A stretch of 64,000 nucleotides of DNA from Shewanella litoralis (GTDB taxonomy: Bacteria; Pseudomonadota; Gammaproteobacteria; Enterobacterales; Shewanellaceae), in contig NZ_WSRZ01000006.1 of NCBI RefSeq assembly GCF_009828585.1, positions 62,001 through 126,000 on the forward strand, given 5' to 3'. Shown piece after piece: positions 45,664 through 55,323 of this stretch. The translations under genes were made by a program, and so were the position numbers. Each line of letters begins with the position of its first letter. Positions within the stretch are counted from its first letter, which is position 1. A model generated the notes under the pieces. That model saw only the letters and a list, made by a program, of their open reading frames with translations. It had not been told where the DNA came from and did no database searches.

Positions 45664-46329
45664 TTAAGGCTCAGCCATAAACTCGCGATAATTGTTTTGG
45701 GTTACAGGCGCTGACTCGGCTGCAAATACAGCGGTACGAATGGATTTATGCACTAAAAAAATATCTTCATCATCGCTAATTACCGTAAAGTAGCCCATCT
45801 CGCCACGAGGGCTGGTAACGTAAGACTCAGACACAATAGCAGAAGCATTATGAATGTTAGGCATACTCGTACACCCCAGCAAACCATGCACCGCTTCATA
45901 ACCTTCAACTTTCATGCTGCCAAGTTGCTGATAAATCACTTCACCCTGGCAATGTTCTTTATAGGTGTCTGCCATTGAATCTAAAAACTCTTCAGGCTCA
46001 ACATCTTCGGCAAGCCCTTTAAAGCCCTGCATACACACGAGGCTAGACCAATCATTAAGAGTTTCGTTGGCGGGAATAAATTCAGCCATGGTCATGTCAC
46101 CGCGCTTTTCGTTAAAAGCGAGTTTCCATGAAAGAGGAGGTAAAAAGCCGAAGGTTTGCGACACAGTCGTTAGCCGTTGGACGTCGCTAGACATAACAAG
46201 CACGCCAGAGGCATCATTGTCAGATTCTAATGTGACCAATGCTGGAAAAGTAGCATACGCGGTATAGGGGAATAAACTGAATATTCCAACGCATCCCGCG
46301 TAGCTGATAACTGCAGCAATCTTGTTCAT
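45664..46329 (-). CDS. exported hypothetical protein
   Basis: A 221-residue protein with a signal peptide (about 1-27, ending YTAYA) and no domain I recognise. Three cysteines after the signal (in SLVCMQGFKG, KEHCQGE and LLGCTSMP) could form disulfides in the periplasm. No enzyme motif is seen. It is a single gene. The start is supported by CTAGCAAGGATG upstream. Likely conserved in the genus, but I cannot confirm this. Confidence 0.7.
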   Translation of the reverse strand: MNKIAAVISYAGCVGIFSLFPYTAYATFPALVTLESDNDASGVLVMSSDVQRLTTVSQTFGFLPPLSWKLAFNEKRGDMTMAEFIPANETLNDWSSLVCMQGFKGLAEDVEPEEFLDSMADTYKEHCQGEVIYQQLGSMKVEGYEAVHGLLGCTSMPNIHNASAIVSESYVTSPRGEMGYFTVISDDEDIFLVHKSIRTAVFAAESAPVTQNNYREFMAEP

Positions 46330-46457
46330 CCCAATGTCATCCTTGCTAGGTCAAGATGTGACGATAAGTTGACTAAAAATCATTCTAATTATGTATATCC
46401 TATCCTGAACATACAAAAATTGAAACTTATCTATAACATTTACACCATTGTAAAATG

Positions 46458-46775
46458 TTAGTTTAACTCTTCGTCGTCTTCGTCTTCTGCGTCAAATAGC
46501 TCATCTTCATCAACGGCAGATTCAGCTGCAATCGCCGCTGCTAGACTTTTCGCTTTAAGATGCTTTTCTGTTTTACGCTTGTTGCGATCTGCTTGCTTAG
46601 ACAGGAACCCCTGTAGAGACTGCTCGCCCCATGCAATGGCTTCTGCTTCTGTCGCAAAACCATCTTGGCTTTTTGATACGATGGTTTTAGTCGCTGTCAT
46701 ACGACGAGTGATTTCGGTTTTCCACGTGTTTTCAACTTGTGTAACACGTAAACCGTACTTTTTGCTATCGCTCAT
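46458..46775 (-). CDS. DUF3622 domain-containing protein
   Basis: A 105-residue cytoplasmic protein with the DUF3622 pattern (KKYGLRVTQVENTWKTEITRR and SKSQDGFATEAEAIAWGEQSL) and a very acidic tail (EDELFDAEDEDDEELN). Function unknown. The frame runs upstream to 46853, but the ATG at 46775 gives the family N-terminus MSDSKKYG. It is 129 bases from the rlhA stop, both leftward. Confidence 0.85.
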   Translation of the reverse strand: MSDSKKYGLRVTQVENTWKTEITRRMTATKTIVSKSQDGFATEAEAIAWGEQSLQGFLSKQADRNKRKTEKHLKAKSLAAAIAAESAVDEDELFDAEDEDDEELN

Positions 46776-46903
46776 AATCTTTTCTATCCTACTTTGGGCA
46801 TCGCCAATGCAAAACCCATTAAATTTCAGCCGCGCAGTGTACTCGATACTCACGAGTTTGGGCAGCTATTATTGGTTATTTTTAACGCTTTTTTGTGATC
46901 GCG

Positions 46904-48820
46904 TTATTGCTGCTTCACTAACTGGTTTGAGCCCACAATCATCATTTCACATTTGTGGCAGTCAAACACCAGTTTTAACTTATCTTTGCCTACATCTAAA
47001 AACATTGGGTCAGCTTTAATACCTTCAACTTCTTTAGGGCATAAATTAAAGCTGTAGCGTAAACAATGCTTGGTCACCATCAATGGCGCATCATGCAACA
47101 CGGTGTTTTTTTCGTAGGTGTCTTCGATTTGAATCACACCATGTTGTTCATAAAACGATTTGGCTTTTTCGTTGGCCACGTTAGATAAAAAGCTTAAGGC
47201 TTTTTGCGGGAAACGCGCTTCTTTATTATGCACCCAACGCTCTGGGCGCTGATACGCAGCAACGCGAGCCGCCATTAACTCGCTCACAGCATCACGGCGC
47301 AATTCGTTGACCATTGATGCCGGTAAAAACCACATTTGCTCGGTTTGCAGGTTGATTTTATTTAACACAAAATCGCTGCTACCTAATTTACCTAATTGCT
47401 TCTTTAAGTTTTCAGCCGTTTTAGCCTGGTCATTTGCCGGAGCTTTATCACATGCCAATGTCGCTGTAACACTAATGTTATGTGCGTCAGTAACTGTTAG
47501 CCCTACACCATCATCGGTATCAAAAAACTGCATGTCGACACTGATTTTACGCGTGGCAGAGTCTTTGTTTAGTGTGGCTTCAAACTTGTGGTCAAAGTTA
47601 CGGAACATCATCACACCAACTTTTAAATCTTTTGGCACCTCGGTTAAATACAAGGTATTGCCGTCTGCGCGGTTAACTCGTAAACCAGATAACTTGTCAT
47701 CAGACAGGCGCTGAGTTTCGTAATGCTCAACGAAATAACATAAGCCATCACCATTATTAAACAGAATGTCTTTGCCACTTTCACTGGTATCAATTTTGAT
47801 AAAATCTTTACCAACTTGAGTAATACGGCCAATTTTTTCACCAATAAACTTAGGTGAACTAAAATGCTCAATCGCTTCGGTACGCTCGTTAACGAAATAG
47901 TCCGTTTTACCGCGGTTAAAGCTCTTATCTGGGTCGGGGGTAAAGTTAAACTCGCAGCGACCATGAGATATCGATTCAAGATCGTTACGCTTAGCAATAA
48001 TCGCATCTAATTGCTGACGATAATGAGCGGTCACGTTTTTAAGATAGGTAATGTCTTTTAAGCGGCCTTCAATTTTAAACGAGCTAATACCAGCATCTAT
48101 CAAGGCTTCTAAATTGTCAGTTTGATTGTTGTCTTTAAGCGACAACAAATGCTGATTTTCCGCTAATACGTCGCCATCACGCGTGGTTAAATTACACGGC
48201 AAGCGACACATTTGAGAGCATTCGCCACGGTTAGCACTGCGGTTTGAGTACGCATGGCTTAAGTTACATAAGCCGCTGTAACTAACGCACAATGCCCCAT
48301 GAATGAAAAACTCTAATTTCATTTTTGTGCTAGCGGCAATATCACGAATTTGCGGAATATTCAGTTCACGCGCTAATACCACCTGCGAGAAACCCACCTG
48401 TTCAAAAAACACGGTTTTTTCAGGGCTGCGGTTATCGGTTTGCGTGCTGGCGTGCAAGGCTATTGGCGGTAAATCCAGTTGTAAAACACCCATGTCTTGA
48501 ATAATCAAGGCATCAACGCCGGCTTCGTAGAGTTCCCATATTAGCTTTTGCGCTTTGTCTATTTCGTTATCCATTAAAATGGTATTTAAGGCAACAAACA
48601 CCTGGGCATGATAACGATGAGCAAACTCTGCTAAGCGAGCAATGTCTTCAACACTGTTGCCAGCATTGTGACGCGCGCCAAACGCAGGACCACCAATATA
48701 AACCGCATCGGCACCATGACGAATCGCTTCAATGCCGTAATCAGCATTTTTTGCCGGTGCAAGCAATTCAAGTTGGCGCTTTACCGGAGCCTCGGGGGTA
48801 AACAATTCTACAGAAACCAT
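46904..48820 (-). CDS. rlhA: 23S rRNA 5-hydroxycytidine C2501 synthase (U32 peptidase family)
   Basis: U32 peptidase-family protein (638 aa) matching E. coli RlhA (YdcP, 653 aa) along its length, which hydroxylates C2501 of 23S rRNA. Signatures: LELLAPAKNADYGIEAIRHGADAVYIGGPAFGARHNAGNS, then FIHGALCVSYSGLCNLSHAYSNRSANRGECSQMCRLPC and GRLKDITYLKNVTAHYR (excerpted). The C-terminal FDCHKCEM supplies a Cys pair. Iron-sulfur or iron ligation by the Cys residues is thought to be needed. The frame extends to an ATG at 48868, but that ATG lies inside the terminator of the upstream gene, so the ATG at 48820 is the better start. Confidence 0.92.
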   Translation of the reverse strand: MVSVELFTPEAPVKRQLELLAPAKNADYGIEAIRHGADAVYIGGPAFGARHNAGNSVEDIARLAEFAHRYHAQVFVALNTILMDNEIDKAQKLIWELYEAGVDALIIQDMGVLQLDLPPIALHASTQTDNRSPEKTVFFEQVGFSQVVLARELNIPQIRDIAASTKMKLEFFIHGALCVSYSGLCNLSHAYSNRSANRGECSQMCRLPCNLTTRDGDVLAENQHLLSLKDNNQTDNLEALIDAGISSFKIEGRLKDITYLKNVTAHYRQQLDAIIAKRNDLESISHGRCEFNFTPDPDKSFNRGKTDYFVNERTEAIEHFSSPKFIGEKIGRITQVGKDFIKIDTSESGKDILFNNGDGLCYFVEHYETQRLSDDKLSGLRVNRADGNTLYLTEVPKDLKVGVMMFRNFDHKFEATLNKDSATRKISVDMQFFDTDDGVGLTVTDAHNISVTATLACDKAPANDQAKTAENLKKQLGKLGSSDFVLNKINLQTEQMWFLPASMVNELRRDAVSELMAARVAAYQRPERWVHNKEARFPQKALSFLSNVANEKAKSFYEQHGVIQIEDTYEKNTVLHDAPLMVTKHCLRYSFNLCPKEVEGIKADPMFLDVGKDKLKLVFDCHKCEMMIVGSNQLVKQQ

Positions 48821-48850
48821 AATGTTAACTAAATTTCGCTCAATTCGGAT

Positions 48851-48906
48851 AAAAAAGTGCGCCAACATACTGATACCGTCTTGGTGACATTAGTATGTTG
48901 ACGCAC
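48851..48906 (-). terminator. long terminator of the phosphoribosyltransferase gene
   Basis: Arms of 15 bases with a single mismatch (GTGCGCCAACATACT at 48857-48871 and AGTATGTTGACGCAC at 48892-48906) around a 20-base loop, with TTTTTT following on the minus strand. It separates the PRTase gene from rlhA and overlaps the alternative rlhA start. Confidence 0.85.
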
Positions 48907-48974
48907 TCGCATAGTCTTGTATTTTAGCAAACTTTAAACAAAGTTCTAAGTAAAATTGCGACTAACGCATTTGT

Positions 48975-49541
48975 TTATAAAAACAGCTCTTGGATGTTTT
49001 TAAAGTCAGACTTTCCTTCAGCAATTTCCTGTGGGTTTAATCCTGAAACTTCATGAGGGAATACCAACCAATCTTCAGATGAATGGATGAAATAATCAGG
49101 CTTTAAATCGACTTTGGTGTTTTTAGGCTTGTAGTAAGGACACGCGATGCGAATATCGCTTGGAACATTAAGACGCATAAACTTTTTAAGCTTACCGATT
49201 AAGGCATCGATACTTCGACCTGAGTCAAATACGTCATCAACAATTAACAAGCCATCGCTGGCATTGGCATTTTCGATAATGTAGTGCAAACCATGTACTT
49301 TAATGTTTTTGTCTTGCTTGTCGGTACCAATACCGTAATAAGAGGATGTACGCACAGCAATATGGTCGGTTTCGACTTTTTTAAAGTCATAATACTCTTG
49401 AACCGCGATACCAATCGGTGCACCGCCACGCCAAATACCGACAATAAACTGCGGTCTAAAACCACTGTCATATACCTGCGCAGCCAGTCTAAATGAATCT
49501 TCTAAAAGTTGTTGTGCGCTAATATAATGTTTATCAGTCAT
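48975..49541 (-). CDS. phosphoribosyltransferase family protein (hypoxanthine-guanine/xanthine type)
   Basis: Cytoplasmic type I PRTase of 188 aa, probably a purine salvage enzyme that adds ribose 5-phosphate from PRPP to hypoxanthine, guanine or xanthine. The PRPP motif is LLIVDDVFDSGRS (98-110). The flexible loop region lies around residues 65-80 (TSSYYGIGTDK). It is closer to the Gpt-like PRTases than to HPRT of the Hpt type, but the base cannot be fixed from sequence. It has its own terminator and a 310-base upstream gap. Confidence 0.85.
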   Translation of the reverse strand: MTDKHYISAQQLLEDSFRLAAQVYDSGFRPQFIVGIWRGGAPIGIAVQEYYDFKKVETDHIAVRTSSYYGIGTDKQDKNIKVHGLHYIIENANASDGLLIVDDVFDSGRSIDALIGKLKKFMRLNVPSDIRIACPYYKPKNTKVDLKPDYFIHSSEDWLVFPHEVSGLNPQEIAEGKSDFKNIQELFL

Positions 49542-49851
49542 TGGTGAAGCCCCCTGTTATTTTGTTGTCGAGAATTTTATACCAAATAAAATTATCTTGC
49601 CCGTAAGAATCAGAATTAATTGATCAAAGTCAGCATAAAGTTATTCGATTAAGTCGATAATTATCATCTAGTGGTTCAAATGGATAAATTAATCTTTCTA
49701 TTCATCGGCTATACCGGCGCTAAGAAAAGCTGAACGGGTATCATTGCCGATAAAATCTACTTGTCATTCACTATGGCTATGGCATAGTGTTTTTTAACCG
49801 ATTTGTTGATTTTATCGTATATTACCGCCAATTCAGGATGAATACGCCACT
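49542..49851. other. intergenic gap between divergent genes
   Basis: About 310 bases between the PRTase gene and the J-domain gene. It must contain both promoters. No hairpin, repeat or coding frame was recognised. Confidence 0.6.
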
Positions 49852-50526
49852 ATGTTGCTCGACAAAAACTCACAGAATCATTATGCAAACGCGCAGTCGA
49901 CTGCAACCGATGCCCGTGTATTGAGTGTGCCTAAAGGCGACAACCCCTTAATTTGGCCAGTATTAACCTTACTTAAATCGTCGAACACTAGCTGGAAAGT
50001 GCACCATTTAGCCAGTGAACTGCAAACCAAAGGGTTGATGCACGACCTTGACCCAATGCCTGAAAAAGATCTCTTCAAACGCAACTTTCTATTAATGAAT
50101 GCCCTATATGAATTGCAAGACATGCTAATGCCTAGGCAATGGCTGCAAGTGAAAGCAATGGACATTCAAATTTTTAGAATAATTCCCAGCAATGCCGATA
50201 TCGAACATACCCGAGACGGCGCCCTGCGTGACTACTACCTTGATTGGGCTAATTACGATGCTAGCGTTAACGTAGTGCGTGAAATGCTCGAGTCATTCTG
50301 GTCTAGTTACCAACAATATATCGGCGTTAATGTTCAATTAATGCATAAAGGTCATGCTTTAAAAGTGTTTGAGTTAGATGCCACTGCGACCGATAAAGAC
50401 ATCCGTAAGCAATGGCGTAAGTTGGCGCTAAAATGGCATCCTGATCGTGATGAAGGTAATGCTGAACGATTCCGTGAAGTCTGCGAAGCCTGGCAAACCC
50501 TGCGCGAAAAAAGCTTAGTGGCTTAA
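49852..50526 (+). CDS. DnaJ-related co-chaperone protein
   Basis: A 224-residue cytoplasmic protein. Residues ~25-150 look like the DNAJ-related N-terminal domain, and residues ~169-222 are a J domain at the C-terminus with the conserved HPD (196-198, in KWHPDRDEG). The J domain should stimulate DnaK ATPase. There is no G/F or zinc region, so it is a specialised J protein. Gene is single; its promoter is in the divergent gap. Confidence 0.88.
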   Translation: MLLDKNSQNHYANAQSTATDARVLSVPKGDNPLIWPVLTLLKSSNTSWKVHHLASELQTKGLMHDLDPMPEKDLFKRNFLLMNALYELQDMLMPRQWLQVKAMDIQIFRIIPSNADIEHTRDGALRDYYLDWANYDASVNVVREMLESFWSSYQQYIGVNVQLMHKGHALKVFELDATATDKDIRKQWRKLALKWHPDRDEGNAERFREVCEAWQTLREKSLVA

Positions 50527-50673
50527 CGCCAACTCAACTCGTTATTTCCCTGAGCTCAGGTTATTTAACGTAAATCGCTACCTGATCACACAAATTCTGC
50601 GCCTGATTTTGGCTATTTATGCCATCATTAGTGGCATTATTTTATCAATTTTCATCTCCATCTTGAGGTTTTC

Positions 50674-51330
50674 ATGTTTAAATATTTAGCTTTAGCCGTC
50701 ACGTTAATGGTTACCCCTCTCACCAGCTTTGCTGCGCCATTTGTTGAAGGAACGCACTACACTCAAATATCAAATAACATGGTGCCTACAGAGCCCAAAG
50801 TAACTGAATTTTTCTCTTTTTATTGCCATAACTGCTTCAACATGGAAAGCCAGTACCTACCAGAAATCAAAAAAGGCCTAGATAAAAGAGTGGCATTCGA
50901 CAGCAAACACGTCGACTTTATGAACAGTGATTTAGGTACTGAAGTGATGCGTTCACTCGCGGTTATCCATGAGTTAGATAACAAAGAAGCATTAAAAATT
51001 GCCATGTTTAGTGCGATACAAGGCAAAGACAATAACGCTGGTCATGACCACAACGCAGCAGGTCATGAACATAAATCGCTGATTAACAGCCGTGATGATA
51101 TTAAAAAAGTGTTTGCCGAGTTAGGCGTTGATGCCAAACAATATGACACCTTAGCCGACAGCACTGAAACAGACCAAAAGCTAGCCTTATGGCGCCAGCA
51201 ACAGGATATGTATGCCGTACAAAGCGTGCCTGCTTTTATTGTTAACGATAAATACGCGATTAACTTAAATGAAATGCGTAGCCTGGACGATATTATCGGG
51301 TTGATTAACTACCTTGCGTTAAAGCAATAA
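50674..51330 (+). CDS. dsbA: DsbA-like thiol:disulfide interchange protein with CHNC site
   Basis: Periplasmic thioredoxin-fold oxidase of 218 aa with a signal peptide (about 1-20, ending TSFA). The active site is FYCHNC (Cys51-His-Asn-Cys54), where canonical DsbA has CPHC. The cis-proline loop is SVPAF near residue 188. The helical insert contains a His-rich stretch GHDHNAAGHEH (123-133) that is absent from E. coli DsbA and may bind metal. Its role should be to form disulfides in exported proteins, with DsbB elsewhere. The CxxC dipeptide usually tunes redox potential, so this variant may differ. A terminator follows. Confidence 0.85.
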   Translation: MFKYLALAVTLMVTPLTSFAAPFVEGTHYTQISNNMVPTEPKVTEFFSFYCHNCFNMESQYLPEIKKGLDKRVAFDSKHVDFMNSDLGTEVMRSLAVIHELDNKEALKIAMFSAIQGKDNNAGHDHNAAGHEHKSLINSRDDIKKVFAELGVDAKQYDTLADSTETDQKLALWRQQQDMYAVQSVPAFIVNDKYAINLNEMRSLDDIIGLINYLALKQ

Positions 51331-51349
51331 TTAGCTTACGTAAATCAAT

Positions 51350-51381
51350 AAAAATGGCTATCTACTCGATAGCCATTTTTT
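51350..51381 (+). terminator. terminator of the DsbA-like gene
   Basis: Arms AAAAATGGCTAT and ATAGCCATTTTT around a 7-base loop, with T's on both strands, so it may also end the convergent GH13 gene. Confidence 0.88.
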
Positions 51382-51423
51382 ATACCTACGTTGCGCTAAA
51401 CCTTCGCACTAATCTTTTGAGCC

Positions 51424-53208
51424 TTAAGCTTTAGTATAAATCGCATAGCTTAGTCGAGGTAAAGTCACGGTTAATGCTGTTGCGGATTTGTCTGCATTAC
51501 TCGTTGCCTTTATCGGTTGTGGCCACGATGTCAATAAACGATATGATTTGCCTTGTACTGTTAGATTCATCGTTTGTGCTTGCTCAGCAGTGTTAAACAC
51601 CACCAACATTTCAGCGCCGCTGACAGCATCAACACGCGCAAATGCAAATATGTCATTATCAGCTTGATAAAAGCGCTCCTGATACTCGCCACGGCGCAGC
51701 AATATATGCTGCTTACGCAAATCACTCAATTGAGCAATAGCCTGGTACAAAGGATGGTTGCTGTTAAAGTTGTCATCTGCGGTTGTTGCTTTAGTGCCTA
51801 ATAAGGTATTGTCATTATAACTGGCCACTTGTGAGGCAAACATGTCTTCGCGAGCGTGAATATCGTTACCATCACCAGTAAATCCCTGCTCATCACCATA
51901 GTAAATCACCGGAATGCCGCGAGATAAAAACATAAACGCATGCGACAAAATACTGCGTTGCAATTTGTCTTCGGCAGACATTGTTGGCGCAGCTTGATTA
52001 ATAAAATACCCCGTGCGCCCCATGTCGTGATTGCCTAAAAAGGTCATTAACAAGTCGGCCTGACTATCGCTGTCTTGATAAAGCGCGTCTTGAGCAAACA
52101 ATTGCTGTGCTAACAGCGGGCTCTTTTTACGGTAGAAAATATCTGCTGCGGTTTGCTGAAACGCAAAGTCGAGAACAGATGGCAGCTTGCCTGCGGTGGT
52201 GTAAAGGCTGAGCACTTTTGGATCAGGATCGTACACTTCACCAAACACATGAAACTGAGGAATGCCTTGCGCTTTAGCAAAGTTAACGATTTGTGGGCTA
52301 AAGGTTTGCCAAAATGATAAGTCGACATGTTTCACGGTATCGATCCTAAAACCATCGGGCTTAAACTCTTTAATCAAGTTTTGGTATATTTCAATCATGC
52401 CCGCTAATACCTCTGGATCCGCGGTATTGAGATCGTCTAACCCATTAAAATCACCATTAAGCGAGCTTTCACCTTTAAAGGTGCTGTCGCCTTGATTATG
52501 ATAAAAACGTGGGTCGTTAAGCCAACTCGGTACTTTGACCTCAGCCTGGCCTGCGGGCACAAATGGCGTGTAACTGTCGCCCTTTGCTAATTGGTCTAGA
52601 GATTTATATTCGCAATGTATATTGGGTGCAATAAACTCGCCCGACGCTTGATGGCACTCTTGGTACTTAATCACGTCAGCGGTGTGATTAGTAATAATGT
52701 CAAAAAACACTTTAATACCACGTTGATGCGCAGCGTTAATGAGCTGTTTTAAATCTGCATTACTGCCAAAATGCGGGTCAATTTCAGTAAAGTCGACAAT
52801 CCAGTAGCCATGATGGGCAATACCGTCAGATTGAATCGCTTTATTGCGTAATAGCGGTGTCATCCAAATAGCGGTTATACCAAGATTTTGTAGGTAATCG
52901 AGTTTCTGTTCGATGCCATTAATATCACCGCCATGAAAACCACGAGGGTGAGTTAAATCTAAGCCACCTGCTGAAATCTGTTGCGTTGTTGAGCCGTTGT
53001 CATTACTTGAATTACCGTTATAAAAACGATCGGGCAGTACAAAATAGAAAATGTCATCACGGATATCACGGTGTAAATAATCCTGATATATATCAGCTCG
53101 ATCGGTTGGCTGCAACATAGGCTGAACCACCGTCGCTGCCACTTCTTTTTGCTGACATCCACTTAACACCAATGCTGCACTCAATAATGCCCATGTTGTC
53201 TTATTCAT
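51424..53208 (-). CDS. GH13 alpha-amylase family lipoprotein
   Basis: Exported glycoside hydrolase (594 aa) with lipobox LSGC (Cys18), so probably anchored in the envelope. The (beta/alpha)8 domain carries the GH13 set: nucleophile Asp290 in DGFRIDTVKH, acid/base Glu324 in FGEVYD and Asp395 in FLGNHDMGR. Region I is DIITNH (170-175). A C-terminal beta-sheet domain ends the protein. It is likely an alpha-amylase or maltodextrin-acting enzyme. Regulation by maltodextrin is plausible, but no mal genes are adjacent. Confidence 0.93.
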   Translation of the reverse strand: MNKTTWALLSAALVLSGCQQKEVAATVVQPMLQPTDRADIYQDYLHRDIRDDIFYFVLPDRFYNGNSSNDNGSTTQQISAGGLDLTHPRGFHGGDINGIEQKLDYLQNLGITAIWMTPLLRNKAIQSDGIAHHGYWIVDFTEIDPHFGSNADLKQLINAAHQRGIKVFFDIITNHTADVIKYQECHQASGEFIAPNIHCEYKSLDQLAKGDSYTPFVPAGQAEVKVPSWLNDPRFYHNQGDSTFKGESSLNGDFNGLDDLNTADPEVLAGMIEIYQNLIKEFKPDGFRIDTVKHVDLSFWQTFSPQIVNFAKAQGIPQFHVFGEVYDPDPKVLSLYTTAGKLPSVLDFAFQQTAADIFYRKKSPLLAQQLFAQDALYQDSDSQADLLMTFLGNHDMGRTGYFINQAAPTMSAEDKLQRSILSHAFMFLSRGIPVIYYGDEQGFTGDGNDIHAREDMFASQVASYNDNTLLGTKATTADDNFNSNHPLYQAIAQLSDLRKQHILLRRGEYQERFYQADNDIFAFARVDAVSGAEMLVVFNTAEQAQTMNLTVQGKSYRLLTSWPQPIKATSNADKSATALTVTLPRLSYAIYTKA

Positions 53209-53282
53209 ATTGTCTTAGAATCCTTTCATTGAATGGTATCGATTAAATGCTCAGGTATTGAACAAGCATGTTGTCGTAATGG

Positions 53283-54254
53283 TTAAGGTAGCTCTTGTCC
53301 TTTAGCACTGACATACAATGCATACCAATGCTCACGACTGAGTGATACCTGAGTCGCCTGGCTACACGCCTTAATTCGCTCAATATTAGTGGTACCAATA
53401 ACCGGTTGAATTTGGCTAGGGTGGCGCATCAGCCAACTTAATAAAATGGCTTCTGGAGTCGTATTATATTCAGCCGCTAACGTGGCGACTAACTGACTGG
53501 TTTGTATTATCGCATTAGACTGACCTACCGTGGTGATACCACTATAAACACCTTGGCATAAGCTGCTCCAAGCTTGAATTTGTATGTTGTTTTGATTGCA
53601 ATACTCAAGCGTACCAGGGGTAAAGTTTATGTCTTTTCCCTCTTGATTACCGGCATAAATGCTTTCGTCTAACCAAGCATGTTTTTGCAGGCTCATTTCA
53701 ATTTGGTTGACCACTATTGGCTCATCAAGCACACGTTGCAATGCGCTAATTTGATGTTGCTGCATATTCGAAACACCGAGAAAACGCACTTTACCTGCTG
53801 CTTTAAGTTTATGGAAAGTATCGGCTATTTCGGTAGCTTGCATTAAGGGATCGGGGCGGTGAAGTACCAACACATCGATATAATCTGTGTGTAATTCGGC
53901 TAAACTTTTATCAACACTATAGTGAATCCAAGCCGACGACAAATCGTAACGTTTAGGGCCTTTACCGTCTTCAAATCGAATACCACATTTAGTTTGCAGG
54001 TACATATTATCGCGTAAGCCAGGGCGCTGCTTTAAGACTTGTCCGAATACGGTTTCCGCTTTGCCAAAGGTGTAAATATCGGCATGATCAAAGTAATTAA
54101 TATGACTTTGCAGCGCAGTATCAATAACCTCATGTGTTTGCTGAATATCTGCAGCGCAAATGGCGTTATTATTCCACCCGCCGCCTAATCCCATACAACC
54201 ATAAACTAACGAACTAACATTAGGGAAAACACTTTTTAATGGTAATGCCGACAT
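53283..54254 (-). CDS. aldo/keto reductase (YdhF-like)
   Basis: NADPH-dependent oxidoreductase of the aldo/keto reductase family (323 aa). Tetrad residues: Asp56 and Tyr61 in FDHADIYTFG, Lys89 in QTKCG, His132 in LHRPD. The Gly-rich cofactor region is VIGTTNIERI near the C-terminus. The layout is close to E. coli YdhF. Substrate is unknown. It is divergent from the LysR gene at 54400, 145 bases away, and is the natural target of that regulator. Confidence 0.9.
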   Translation of the reverse strand: MSALPLKSVFPNVSSLVYGCMGLGGGWNNNAICAADIQQTHEVIDTALQSHINYFDHADIYTFGKAETVFGQVLKQRPGLRDNMYLQTKCGIRFEDGKGPKRYDLSSAWIHYSVDKSLAELHTDYIDVLVLHRPDPLMQATEIADTFHKLKAAGKVRFLGVSNMQQHQISALQRVLDEPIVVNQIEMSLQKHAWLDESIYAGNQEGKDINFTPGTLEYCNQNNIQIQAWSSLCQGVYSGITTVGQSNAIIQTSQLVATLAAEYNTTPEAILLSWLMRHPSQIQPVIGTTNIERIKACSQATQVSLSREHWYALYVSAKGQELP

Positions 54255-54399
54255 TGAGTTAACTCTCTTTGAACAAGTAATATGGCTTAGTGTAGAGGTT
54301 TATCTTTACAGATGAAGAGTAAAAAACAAAATCATTGTTTGATATAGCTACCAATAAGGAATTAAAGTTCTTTATAAAATAATATTCTGGGTGGCTAAC

Positions 54400-55311
54400 A
54401 TGAGTCGAGAACACAAAAAATTTGAACGATTATTCCTATTCAGTGAAGTAGCCAAACAACTGAGTTTTACCGAAGCGGCTGCCGAATTAGGGATCTCACG
54501 CGGATATTTATCAGAGCAAATTAGGCAGCTTGAACAAGAACTTGGTCGGGCATTGCTTATCCGCACCACCCGCAGTGTTAAGTTGACCATTCAAGGTGAA
54601 ATGATTTTAGCCAGCATGGGACAAGTGAAAGCAGACTTATTAGATCTTGACCGAAAAATTCGTCACGACAATGAGGATATTGCCGGTAGGATCCGCATTA
54701 CAGCACCTAGCCAATTTACGCAGCGTTATTTACTCGATATTTGCCATGAGTTTAACGCACAGCATCCACAGGTAAATTTCAGCATAGATTGCAGCTACAC
54801 CTTGTATGATTTAGCAAAAAATGATTTTGATTTAGCCATTAGAGCAACGCAAAACCCACCGCAAAATATGGTTGCCAAAAAGTTATTTGAGTATCAGCAA
54901 GTGTGTTGCGCGGCGCCCGAATATCTTGAAAAAGCCGGGACACCAATACACATTGATGATTTACAGCGGCACAAATGCTTAACCTCAGCAGAGCAAACTC
55001 AATGGACATTTGGCAGTAAAACCATCGCCATTAACAGCTTTATGAGCGTCAACGATAACCACATGCTAAAAACACAAGCCTTACTCGCAAGAGGCATTAT
55101 GTTAGGCCCACTATATCTGGTGGATAAGGAGTTACAACAAGGGCGTTTACGGGTGATTTTGCCAGATGAAACCATGAGCCAATCGGCCACTTATATTGTC
55201 CACCCACAAATGATTAATCAATCGGCAAGGTTGAGCAGTTTTATTCAATTTACCCTAGCGTGGTTTAAGCAACAGAGAAACCGTGAACCAGCACGTCTTG
55301 ATAAATGTTGA
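54400..55311 (+). CDS. LysR family regulator
   Basis: LysR-type regulator of 303 aa. The N-terminal helix-turn-helix (about 13-45) reads LFSEVAKQLSFTEAAAELGISRGYLSEQI. The effector-binding domain follows from about residue 90. The protein is divergent from the aldo/keto reductase gene, a common arrangement in which the regulator controls its neighbour. The ATG at 54400 has GGGTGG upstream; the frame starts earlier at GTG 54391. The stop is close to the converging cytochrome gene. Confidence 0.9.
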   Translation: MSREHKKFERLFLFSEVAKQLSFTEAAAELGISRGYLSEQIRQLEQELGRALLIRTTRSVKLTIQGEMILASMGQVKADLLDLDRKIRHDNEDIAGRIRITAPSQFTQRYLLDICHEFNAQHPQVNFSIDCSYTLYDLAKNDFDLAIRATQNPPQNMVAKKLFEYQQVCCAAPEYLEKAGTPIHIDDLQRHKCLTSAEQTQWTFGSKTIAINSFMSVNDNHMLKTQALLARGIMLGPLYLVDKELQQGRLRVILPDETMSQSATYIVHPQMINQSARLSSFIQFTLAWFKQQRNREPARLDKC

Positions 55312-55323
55312 TAAAAGAACAAT

